Part shown: piece after piece, positions 12,218 to 27,952 of the stretch
Layout of the letters: every line of letters begins with the position of its first letter
Position numbering within the stretch: the stretch's first letter is position 1
NCBI GenBank assembly: GCA_034687125.1
Contig: JAQGBZ010000556.1
Coordinates: 1 to 32,985, forward strand
Origin: Neelides folsomi
Taxonomy: Eukaryota; Arthropoda; Collembola; Neelipleona; Neelidae
Length of the DNA: 32,985 nucleotides
Direction: 5' to 3'
Notes under the pieces: generated by a model
What the model saw: only the letters and a program-made list of their open reading frames with translations
What the model was told of the DNA's origin: nothing
Database searches by the model: none
Position numbers and translations under genes: made by a program

Positions 12218-14200
12218 AATTAACCTTCTCATTTGAGCTTTTATAAAGTAAACTTATTTTTTATTTATTTATTGTTAGGACGTTAGGTTTGATAGGACGC
12301 TCCTACTTGGAAATTGGAGAATTTTATTTTCCGATTCCCAAATCCCAAGTTACAGAAACCAAGTTGATAGTATTCACTCCTGGTCAAGATTTAACATAAC
12401 TTATAGGTTAGTATATTATACACATAACATATACAAGTTGTGTTATCATATCATACATAAATCGTACCAAATGTCTCAATAACAATAACGTGTACAAAAT
12501 AAAGAATATCATTTTCTTCAATATTATCCATATTAAATGGTAATAGTTGGGTATTTAAAATGCAATAAAATTTAGTTTGTATTGAAGCATTGATAAATCC
12601 ATTTGATAATAACAAATATGTGTAGAAGGTTTTGGTGAATGAAAAAGTGAAACTTGAATTGGATCTCGTTCACTACTCATTTCATTAGAAGGATGAATGG
12701 AGTGAGTGAATTATGAGAAGGCGATCTATGAAATATGAGCCATTGCCCAACAGAGTTCTTAAGACCCTCAACAATGAAAGAATATTTGGATCGGCTTCTG
12801 TGCATGAAAGACCTCTCTGTTCAACCAACGATTCCAATCGACCAACAACCCTTCCAAAATCTCTTGACGTAATATCAATCCATTGTAACGGGGTTTAGAG
12901 TTTATGATTATTATTGAAGGCGCTATATGGAGATTCATAACAGAATTATCGTCCAACTCTCCTACAAATTACTTTTAAACGCTCTCATGACGTAATCTCG
13001 GTTTAATTACAAAACTCTCAGTTCCCCCTCCTAATCCCATTGTTGTCCTTTTAATCGCTCAAAAAATCTTTAATAACGTCCACATTTAATACATACAATA
13101 ATTTCTAATTCTTATTCAATCTACCTACATTGTATACTTCATATTGACCAATATTGTTATTTACAATTTTTATTACGTTGAAATTTTATTGCGCCAGGTA
13201 TTTAATTACTATTGACTATTTTAAAGCCATTAAATCTCAATTTATTAATATTTTAAGAATAATTTAAATAAATACAAATAATATACCATAGTACATATAT
13301 ACTTTATGTAGATTAAATATAATATGTGTATATTATTTAAATGTGCAGATGTTTGGTATTTATCTTTAATTGTAATATTTGAGTAAATAAAACGTTATAA
13401 ATTTAATGATATTTGTATTTGTGTGTTAAATCATGGTCTGGGAAAATAACTTTCTTTGGGAGAGCAAATTCGTGTTGAATTGTCAATTCATAATATTCAA
13501 GCATTTAACACGCTCGGGAGAAAAAGACCAAATGGGTAATAGGATTTTATTCAAAGGTTGTTAATTCGGCCATGAACCGTTTCTAATAGGCCAAAGAAAT
13601 ATTAATATCATAAAATGGAAAATATTGTGGTTTATAAATTATGTTAAATAAGGATTTATAGCTCACCCATTTCATTTCTCATTTTCATCGTGGTTTTTCA
13701 TTATGAATTTCCTTTATCATTCAAATCCTCATATAGAAGAGTTTAAAGTCTCCCTTTCTCTCGCCTTTTAATTCGTGGTTGAATGGGGAGTTAATTTCAA
13801 TTCATTTTTATATTCCTTTAGCTTAGGAGTATTTGCTTCTCCAAGGTATATCTTATTAGCGGTTAGTTCAGTTATACCTTCTAACCAAACCAAACGATTC
13901 AATTTCATCATCTTATTTTTAAATACGCTTCCCACTCAATATTTAACTACTTATATTATACTTTATGTATGTAAATGTATATAAAAATTATCCCATAGGT
14001 TTAATTCCACAATTAGATAATAAATATGGTTAAGTCCTCAATGACTAAAATTAAACAGATTTATAACATTCGCCGCTATAGGAAATAGAACAGAACAAAA
14101 ACATAAAAGTCATTTTTAATTTTTTAAACTAACTTTATATGTCACAGGTTATAATTCCAATTCAATTACAATAATCTGAAGTTTTCATATGATTAAAAAT

Positions 14201-14230
14201 ATTTACAAATATTTACAAATATTTACAAAT
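14201..14230. repeat. 10-bp tandem repeat, three exact copies
   Basis: ATTTACAAAT is repeated three times without change at 14201-14230. It is a simple slippage repeat inside the gene-free region. Confidence 0.85.
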
Positions 14231-17200
14231 GCCATAAAATCTGTGTATAAAACCATAAGGAATAAACTTAATAGTGGATGTTAAATCCCAATAATTGCGT
14301 TCTGGTTACTAAAGTGATTTATTTCATTTTTATTAAGTATGAAACAAATAAAGAAGAGAAATTTGATTTTTACAGTTATTCTTCTCGAAATATGAGAATG
14401 ACTCATAAAAGGCTGGTGGTGGGCGAAGTGTAATTTTCTTGTTTACCAATGAGTAACAGAGCAGAGATGAGAAGTAAAGGGAGTTAAAGGTGGTAATTAG
14501 AGAATACCACGGGATTCACAACCTTCCTATCTGCTTCAATTCTCCCAACTTTGTTCTGCCTCTTAAAGACTGAAGTTGATGGCCGCGTCGTTAAGGACGA
14601 GGAAATACAAATAATTTCCAAGTCTGTATAATTACTCCTTTTACTCAAATCTAATATATAAGAAGTACATAGAGTACATGTATTGTACGAGCATATTGAG
14701 TATTCGTATATTGAGCATATATAATATGTCTGTCTGAATATTTCTAAATACTACCTGTACAGTATTAGCAATTACAGTCCAATTTTTGAGTTCAATTAGT
14801 TACTGATTTATTTAGAAATATTTAACCCAATAAATTAAAAAGTTAATTTATAGTAATATCAATAATTCTTATTTAGCTAATTGAACTTAAAAATAATGTA
14901 TTTTAATTTAGTTGACGAGTTTGGAATTTAGTATTATTCGCTACAGATATAATATGAATCTTATACATAGAGTATAGCGGGTTGGCCTCATTGGATCTTT
15001 TTAATACTTTTATCTCGCCAACGCCAAGGAGACGTTGAAGAATAATTGGAGCGGCTTTCTTAGCCTTTGGGCTTCCCTTTGTTTTTTCTCTCTTTATAAT
15101 CCACATTACAATTCCTTCTGTTATAACTTATGCTCAACTAATAATAATCCACTTTAAATTAAATATATTGAATTCCTATTTGCATTCAATGATTGTGTTA
15201 TAATTGAGTTTAAAATTAATTAACTTGGGTTAATTTGCTATAGGAGAGGTAAAATGATCTAAAATGAGCTTAAATGAGCCTGGAGGTAAATTAGAATAAT
15301 CGGAACTTCAAGAGTCATTGTGGAATAAAAGCCAAAGAGACGAAGTTGGATTGTTCATTCGTTCATTGGGGGCTTCGCGTTCAATTCGTTTCTTTTCGGT
15401 CGATGGCCTTTAAAATAGCAGACGTGTAAATAAAAGTTTGCAATCCTTTTTTTGCACAAATCAAATTACTTGAAACATGAAGCTTTGACCTTTAAAATTT
15501 ACATTTACATTTTCCCAAAACCATTTTAAATAAACTTAAACTTATTTAAAGTTAGTGCAATTTAAATTGCAATGTGGAATTTCCAGGATTTAAATATATA
15601 AAAATATAAACAATCATAAGCTAAATCTGAGCTATTTTATCAGATTTATTTAAAATTGTAATGCAATTTATGGGTGTATTCGTAACAATGTGTTCTAGCA
15701 GCTCTTTAAATATCCTGCCTGAGATAAGGAGCCAGGTGATGTAATGTAATAATACCAAGCTTACTAAGTATACGAGTTTAAGGAAAATGTGTGTTTGGGA
15801 GATAAGTCGTAATTGCGTGAGATAATGGAGGTGTGGGAATGGTGGAGATGAATGGGAGAAATCAACGGTGTTTTGAGTCTCAAATGAGGTTTAATGAAAG
15901 GGAATCATCTCATCTCTTTAGGATTCTCAAGGGCTTCTACATGGACGCTTCTTTGGAAATGAACCTGAGGAGCACCGGATGTTTCTCTCAACATTTCCAA
16001 GGAGACGTCTGAGCCTTTTTTCCTTCTTTGTATTGTAGATATGTAAGATGAACAAGGTGGAGGATCTTCGCATCTAATCCGTTTTTTGTTAAATGAGCGA
16101 TATATCTCTCTTTCGCTATGCAATTTATTATTAAAAGGGCTGTGCTCGTGTTTGATTTAACGAATTGTTAACAACCTATCATATATCACCCAAAAGATGA
16201 GATTTATAATTTAATAGTGAAATTGGAAAAATTAAGAATTTTTTGGGATTTTCACCATTTAAAATTTAAGTGAAGGGTTTTGAGTTAAAGTAAGATTTCA
16301 CCCTATTGTGATTTACCTTTTTGTAAATTTAAATTTAATGACGCGAAGCCCGAACAAAGATACTTTTTTAAACTATTTTTTTCCTTAACAATTTTGAATG
16401 GGGTTTTGTCAAGTTAATTTATGACATTATTTTATATCTACGCACTTATTACTTGTAAGTTAATTTTAATATTTAAAAATTTTATAATTTTGAATATTAT
16501 TTTACCCAATGTAATGCAGATACAATAGAATTCATTTTTTGTATTTATTTTTGATCTCAATTAAAATAAATAATTTTTTTTCCAATAATAACATATGTAA
16601 TATTTTATAAGCAAGTAAGTTAAAAATATAACTTTTTTGTTAAAATGAACAAATCTTGTTCATTTCGTCATTATTAAAAATTTCAATGGAGCGTATGAAA
16701 ATAATTGAGGATGTATTAAGTCTATTAAGTGAAACGATCCTATTTTTTGATGTAAAAAATTTCAAAAGTAGATTTTATATCGAAATGAATATTTGAGGAA
16801 AAAGGAAAGCGAACCATGTGGTGTTTTCATCTCATCGGTTTCTCAATTACCCTATTTATATAGCCAACTGTAAAAATTGATGAAAAATGATCGACTTATT
16901 ATTTATAAGAAAACTTTTCCTGTTTAATTTCACTCAATCTATCAAAATTTCCAAATAAAATAATATTTTTCATTAATCACGTCCACTAACATTAAAAATT
17001 GTTACCTTTTCTATTCAACTTTAAAGTTAGAGGAATTTATTCAAATCATTTTTTGGCTATGGAATTATTTAATCTTTATCTCGATATTTAACAATTAGAA
17101 CATTTGAAGTTTTAACAAAGCGAGGAATTCTAAAATAAAAACCGTATTTTTTGCGATGATGATCATCATACTAAAAGAAGGATCGAATAAAGGTTGGGAA

Positions 17201-18602
17201 TGGAATTTCCTCCTCCTGCCACTCACGTGTCAAATTAAGGTTGAGTTTAATAAGGGAAAAACGGAAGATGGTTAAAGAGACGCATTTAAAGTTCTTACGG
17301 ACTTCTTTTTCTGCCAAGCCGTCCTCAATAATTTTCCTCTCTAATTCTCCTCCTGGTCTTTGATAGTGGAACAAAAGGGAATTGTAAATCCTTTATAACA
17401 TATATATTAAGAAAACCATTGGAAGAATCTCAAGAAACTCCCTCAATTACTCAACAAATTCCTCATTGATCCCCACAATGGAAATAACTCGGAATGAGAA
17501 ATATAAAAAAGACGAGTCCGTGCTTAATCAATCATTCATGCACTTCACTTTAAAATGTCAGCCCTCTTTTCCTTTTAACCAACAAACCAACATTTACTTC
17601 CCTATTCCGAATTCTACTTATCATTTCCTAATATTTTTATACAGTCTAAACAATTAATTATACCAGAAATAATATAAATCCATATATAGGTAAGATATGT
17701 GGTATTATATTGTATATTGAATTGTCAACCAATTCAATTCTATATGACAACAAGCAAATAATTGAAATATAGCTAAATTGACTAAATTGATTAAATTTAG
17801 ACCTGACAACAGAAATTGTTAAATTGACAATTTGAATGTCATTCACAATATCTCAATGTACAAAATTGGCCAAAATCCATGTTAAATATATAATATTAAA
17901 TCTGAGATGAGGAAAATGTTTGCAATTTGAGTCTCACAGTTCAATTGAAGAATTAAATAAATTGAGCTTATAAATCTCCTTATGCAACTTTTTGAAAAGG
18001 CACTTATATCCTACGACAGTGGGAGAACGACACTTAACAATTTCGTCTTTAAAATTCTCTCTCGACACGAAACATCATTTTGCGTGTGGATTGAATGAGC
18101 TTAAGTAGTCGAATTACGACGCAGGTAGTAAATCCTCTCTTTGTGCCCAAAATACGTAGATGAAATAAGTTTTACACTCTTACTTAAATACATTTATCAA
18201 ATTACATACCGCTTAGACTTCTCTTACAGTAATATGCCGTGTCATATGAAGAATTTTAACAGAGCAAGGACAAAAATTAATGTGATTTTAAATTTAGTAA
18301 ACCACGGCGTTATTAAACACTGAGCAGCCTGCAAGTTGTCAATAGTTACCATTATTAAATATTTCACTCTCCCTTTAAAGCGACCATTATCTATAATGGC
18401 AACATTTAGCAAATTCACTCAAAACCCATATATAAAAAATCACTTTAAAACTATAAATTGTTTACTTACATTTCTTACATTCCAAAATGAAAATTGGCAT
18501 AATAAATAGTTATGTAATACATACATAGTACCATAAGTATTTAATAACCATATTACATATTTCGAACGTACCATATATACAAATATACCTACAAATATAT
18601 TT

Positions 18603-18742
18603 TTGATAGTTGATCTTAAATATGTATGTTATTCTTTTATATCTTTTACCTAAGCAACATATCTTTAGTTGGTTTAGCTAAAATTCAATTCAAAATAAAC
18701 AAGTTGCTAAAAGATCTTCAACTATAGATCTTCAACTATCAA
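18603..18742. repeat. Imperfect 140-bp inverted repeat with internal duplication
   Basis: The ends TTGATAGTTGA (18603-18613) and TCAACTATCAA (18732-18742) are perfect reverse complements. The right arm contains AGATCTTCAACTAT twice in tandem (18712-18725 and 18726-18739). CTAAGCAAC in the left half roughly matches GTTGCTAA in the right half. This resembles an old hairpin or MITE-like remnant; I found no clear target-site duplication. Confidence 0.4.
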
Positions 18743-21521
18743 TGTAAATATCACGAAGGGTTTTATATACCTAAATGGATATTTGTACAAAGAAAATTGT
18801 GTGGGAAACTGACACTTTCGTTTAATGACATTTGAAATGACATATGTGTTGGTGTGTGTGTTTGTGAAGAAGAGGAAGTTTGTTCACGGTTCCTTAACAG
18901 CCACAAGAAAAGCGTCTCATTTGGTGGAATTTTGAATACCGGAAGGTTCATAACAGAAAGGAACATTAACTTTACCTTCCACTCCTTTACATCAAATAAT
19001 ACTATAAAGAGAAGTCAATAAAATGTAATATATCCATCCTCATACACATATTCCCTATACATAAAGTGTCATTATAATATAGAGTAAATACCATATAACA
19101 TATACATACTTACTAATATGTACTTATAATACCCAATTGCTATTCTTTCATATAATTCCACATTATAAGTTATATATTTTTTATAAATCATTTTCAGCTA
19201 TTTATTGCATACTTTGAAATTCCTTAAAAAAATTCCTTATGGTAAATTGTCTATTCAATCAGGATTGTAAATGAACATTTTTAAGCAAATTATTCCAAGA
19301 ATTCAAAATTACTTTTACTGGTATAGCAATTTTACAATTTACGGATTTACCGAATTGTTTATAAGTTGATTTAATAATTTAAAATTTTTTAATGAAATAT
19401 CGGACCTTTTTAGTTTAATCAACGCAGTTTATTTATAATTGTAAACTACTTAAATTCCGTAACGAGTTTAGTTTGTTTCATTAAAGGGTGTGTTGAAGTG
19501 TTGAGTAATTAGTAATTATAAAATCTCCCGTTTATAAACCCGCTTTAAGAACTTAAACTGTTGTATGGTGAACCCCTATGCAATTGATAAAGTTAAATAT
19601 GCATTTTACCTTATTTGTGGAATGTTGGGAGTTTAACGGGCTTCTTCCTTTGTAAAAGTGTAATTGGAAGCTTTTTATTTTCTTCTCCTTTTTTGAACCA
19701 ATTTCATCTAATTTCAATTAAATTACGAATTAGATAGCCTTTTTTAATTATAAATATTAGAACAATGATAAAAAATATAATCTTAATACAACACTATATA
19801 AAATACAGATAAAATCTTAAATATTTAAATATTTTATTTTGCTTATTTATAATTTTTAAATTATTATTCTTACCCTGAGTTGATTAAGTTGATCAGTTCT
19901 TAGAGAACAATTTATATTTGGTTGATTTTAGAAAAGAAACCCAAATGAATAAAAATTCATGTGGGGAACGTTGGTTTGGGTTTGGGTTTAAGAGAAAGGA
20001 TGAGCGTGGCTGTGCTTGTTGGTGCTTGAAACTCAACTGCCTTCAAATTCATCTTGAAGTATAAAGAAGAAAAGGGTGGTTCCTTCTTTACACCCACCCG
20101 AATCTCACCATTCCCTTTTATACACATGCTTGATATTCATCTACGATCCCATTCATTTATTCCTCAACATTGAATGACTCCAATTGTTGCTGTAAATAAC
20201 AAAGCAATCCTCATTTGTTCTTTTATTTGATTTTTAAATTTATATTAAAATCAATAAATCATCTTATTATAAAAATTTTATAAAATTAATTTTTCCAGAT
20301 TATTTATACAAAATTATTATGGTATATTGTAATAAAACAATATATTATAGATTGTAGTGTTGTTGTTGCTTAAATCTTTAAAAGATATTGAATGTGTGAA
20401 CCAAAATGAGGTACAGAATTAACGTAGTTTGTAAATACATAGTTTGTAGTGTGAGGTTGTAGAAATAAAGTTTTTCTGCTCGAGTTCTTTGACTTTAAAA
20501 CTCTCAAAAGAAAAATAAACCAAAGTTGTAAAAAATATACTTTTTATTGAATCAGAGTTCATGATCATCTTTAAGAATGAAATTATAGTACAATAGTGAA
20601 AATACACAATAATCATTGGTTTAATAATAATTCTATTTGAATTATAATATTGGTAATAATAGTATAGTGTGCCTATTTAGGATATTGTTAATAATAATAG
20701 TAAACCGCGAGAGCTTTCTTTTATTTACTGATAAAATTATACGTTAGTACAAATTGTAGTGTGTTATATAATATTTACTTGGTGTACATTTATCAAAGTT
20801 CAAAACTGCATAACATGTTATTTCACAATTAAAATAAAATTTTCAGATTAAAAATAATATTTAAAAAAAATTAATTATTATGTATATTAAATGTATGTAA
20901 TAGGTAATACAAAAATGGTACAATGATACAATGTATTTATTGTATAGCGTGTTACATATACTTTGATAAAAGTGGAGCAATAAAGTAATGAATTAAAAGA
21001 AATATATAAATAAGTAAATAGAATTAGTCATTGCCTAATTGCAAATGGTTAATAACAGAATATATAATTATATAAAATGTTTAAATGTACAAGGAGGAAA
21101 AAGGATACAAATAATTAAAATAATTTTGAGTAATACGTAGTATAGATAAACTTTATATTGAGAGCAAATGAACCTAATTTATAACATTAAATGTTCTTTC
21201 TTCAATAATAAAAATAATAATCATAATCTGGCTAGTCAAAATATAGTTACAAATTGAGTATGAAAAGAAGTAGGGCAATTGGAAGTCTATTGGACTTAAA
21301 TCATATTTTCTATTAACTCGTTAATTTTACACTAAAGTTCAATTTAACCGTTAAGGTCATTAAATCTTTAAATAGTGTACACATTCAAAAACAGTAAACT
21401 TTCCTTCCAACCACCAATATATGAAGGTTAATATTTTAAAGAAACTTAGTTATCAGAATTCTTGAAGCTAAATATATTCAAATATTGTTTCATTTTGAAG
21501 CTGCAAACAAATTGTTCGACA

Positions 21522-25664
<4,143 letters not shown>

Positions 25665-25807
25665 TTATATGAAAATAATTATTGTACATAATTGCTTTTA
25701 ATTTTGTATATATAAAATTAATTCTTACCCCCAAGTTTTTATAATCTCACGTGTTAATCTAACGTTAAAATATGATACAGCCTTGCTTATTCTTGTAAAT
25801 TTCCAAA

Positions 25808-25813
25808 AATAAA
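25808..25813 (+). terminator. Candidate poly(A) signal of the DPP4-like gene
   Basis: AATAAA occurs 144 nt downstream of the peptidase stop codon, a usual spacing for a short 3' UTR. It is likely but not unique in this AT-rich sequence. Confidence 0.45.
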
Positions 25814-25819
25814 TAATTT

Positions 25820-26910
25820 AACTTTAGGCCTATAATTAATATACAGATAATATGATTAACATAAAGTTAGTTTTTTGATATACATGATTATTGTTTATCT
25901 TGGTACATATTTACATAAACATTACTTTAAGTCAGATAAGATAAAATATATGTAACATGTTGTCAATGTGTGAATAATAAGAATGTTTTTGTGGCTAGGT
26001 TCTAATAAATTTAATTATTTGCAAACACAATTGCTAAATTATTAAATTAATCATAATTATTAATAAATACGCTTATAAATCATTGGATCACAAATCTATT
26101 TGGCTATCAAGTGTATTATGTAGGATATTCTAAAGGTAAATAATATAAATTCAAAGGGTGTATCGTATAAACGAAAATTTTTACTGCTAATTTTAATCTT
26201 ATGGTTTATGATTTTGCTAATTAATGGTTTAAGTTTTAATTTTTTACTCGTTTATTCAGCATGTGTTTATATATTAGAATAAAATGAGATTTATCCTAAA
26301 TAAACATCTTCGTGCGATCTGTACAATTATTAGGTATATTGATGAGCATAATCACATTTATATATTCATAAGGGATTTCTCATTGTATTAAACTTTAACT
26401 AGTTCGAGGTCGGGGCAAAGACCAAACGACCACCGGATTTCCTTTTCAATTCAATCAATGCATGAAATGCTGACAATAAAACTTTAATAAAACCGCTTGC
26501 CGCACGTATGTATTCTATTAGGAAATTATCAATTAATATGTGTATACAGAAAGTTACAGTAGTTATGTTTCATATTAGTAATGTAAACTTACACTTGTGT
26601 ATGTATGTATACGAGTTACGAGTTAAAGATTCTGATCTTGTTAACTTATTTGTATCTCATATACCATAGGTAGGATACATAAACAATTATCTATTAGCTG
26701 ATATAATATAAATATGAGCTTTGATTCATCAAAATTAAAACGAGAAACGTGTCGATTCATAATTAATGGATCGTTTAATTTTATGACGCTTTTAAGATGA
26801 CTCAACGTAATTGCATAATAATAACACATTAACTTCATCTCACTCTTAATTTCAACTCAACTTTCATTCTCTGTTTAAGATATTTTATTTTATTAATTAA
26901 TATTAAAAGA
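25820..26910. other. Intergenic spacer between peptidase and four-TM gene
   Basis: AT-rich, with no supportable exon or RNA gene. A short GC-richer patch at 26400-26440 has no cloverleaf or coding potential. The right end must hold the promoter of the four-TM gene that starts at 26911; no clear TATA box can be singled out. Confidence 0.5.
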
Positions 26911-27573
26911 ATGGGAACTAGCAATTACTTCAAAGGACTCTCCTCGCTTTGCATTGTAAGTTTAATTAACTAGATAATTGTAAATAAATAATTAGGCATA
27001 ATAGTATGTGTATTATATTAATATTTACGAATATATTGCATATTTTCAAAAACATTTTCCGTTTAAGATCTTAGGTGCTGGAATTTTAATAACATCGGGA
27101 ATTTTACTCGATGCAGGAATTCAATTTTTGAATGAACTTTATTGGATTTCAATTCACGATCAAGAATATTTAGATGGGAGATTTTATGAAATTGCTTATC
27201 GACTCATTGGAGTTTCCATTGCTGGAATTGTTTCAGGCCTTACACAAATTGTCGTTTCAATTGTTCTCATCCTTGTGAGTAAATAAATTTCTTATAATAT
27301 TTACCAATAATTATTCTCTTCCAAATAATAAGCATTAATTAATATAATTGTTTTTAGGACCCAGGAAAATATCTAAAAATTTGGGCGGGAATTCATGGAC
27401 TGATTTGGGCTATTTGTGTGGTGATTTTTGGCATAGCTATTGCAACAGCTACTGGAGACAAAGTTAAAGCATTTTGCGGTCTCACTGGTGCAAATTTTGT
27501 ATTTATACTTCTTGTATTTCTCTACGCAATATACGCCGTCAAATTTGGAAGAGGAATTTTTATTTTGAAATAA
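26911..27573 (+). CDS. Small four-transmembrane protein, family unrecognised
   Basis: Three exons (26911-26955, 27068-27274, 27358-27573; phase 0 at both junctions) give 155 aa. Four hydrophobic helices are visible: about residues 9-35 (across the first junction), 59-84, 92-117 and 125-148. A roughly 25-residue polar loop with several acidic residues and YWISIHDQEYLDGRFYE lies between TM1 and TM2, and a shorter TGDKVKAFC loop between TM3 and TM4. Size and layout resemble MARVEL, claudin-like or other arthropod four-helix membrane proteins, but no signature such as the claudin W-GLW-C-C motif is present. The acceptor CCGTTTAAG|ATCTTAG was chosen because the nearby TTAG|GTG would shift frame and stop. 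Function unknown. Confidence 0.8.
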
Positions 27574-27704
27574 CGTTACCTTGTGAAATTGGTTAGAAGT
27601 GAATTATATTTCTCTAATAATTACTTAATAACACGTTATCTTGTTATTATTTTTAACTACTAGCATAACTAAACCCTATGTAGATTAGTTTGTATTTAAT
27701 TATT

Positions 27705-27710
27705 AATAAA
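27705..27710 (+). terminator. Candidate poly(A) signal of the four-TM gene
   Basis: AATAAA lies 132 nt past the stop codon of the four-TM gene, which would leave about 230 bp to the convergent lipase stop codon at 27953. Spacing fits, but chance hexamers are frequent here. Confidence 0.45.
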
Positions 27711-27952
27711 AATATTTAATGCACCTAAATGAATGTAATGTACCTAGTAATTTTTAAACGAATTTTAACATACAATATTTTTGATAAATGAAAAATAACG
27801 AACCGAAAATTAATTGAATAAAAGATTAATGAAAATATTGAAATAAGCTATTAGCAGTTAGTAATTAATAAGTATTACAAATTTTTAATTTCACATTTTA
27901 ATTTTAAATCAGGCCATTTACAAAATGGGTTTTCAAAAGTATAATCTTTGAT

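Larger units (their letters stand above)
11520..21520. other. Gene-free AT-rich stretch with GC-richer islands
   Basis: No coding gene is supportable. AT-rich background alternates with less AT-rich unique islands around 12700-12900, 14400-14620, 14960-15110, 15300-15430, 15900-16110, 17160-17360, 17990-18140, 18830-18960 and 19970-20110. Open frames of 60-70 codons in these islands (for example 12713, 14903, 15905, 17171) have no splice partners, no family motifs and often a competing frame on the other strand. The left part may be intron or upstream regulatory DNA of the receptor gene; the right end should contain the peptidase promoter. Confidence 0.55.

Noticed and set aside
11955..12218. 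Repetitive peptide of 9-residue units
   Set aside because: Produced by reading through the 27-bp minisatellite; no sign of real coding sequence.
12713..12898. 61-codon plus-strand frame and opposing 62-codon minus-strand frame
   Set aside because: Both strands are open in the same GC-richer island; neither has splice continuity or a recognisable motif.
15024..16008. The 12-mer CCAAGGAGACGT present at 15024 and 15997
   Set aside because: Flanking sequence does not match, and 12-mer repeats are expected by chance in 33 kb.
26400..26440. GC-richer patch considered as a tRNA
   Set aside because: No cloverleaf, no T-loop GTTCRANYC in proper position and no anticodon arm. No tRNA or rRNA was found elsewhere in the window.
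27083..27084. Acceptor TTAG|GTGCTG for the second exon of the four-TM gene
   Set aside because: It would shift the frame and meet a stop within a few codons; the AAG acceptor at 27067 keeps phase.
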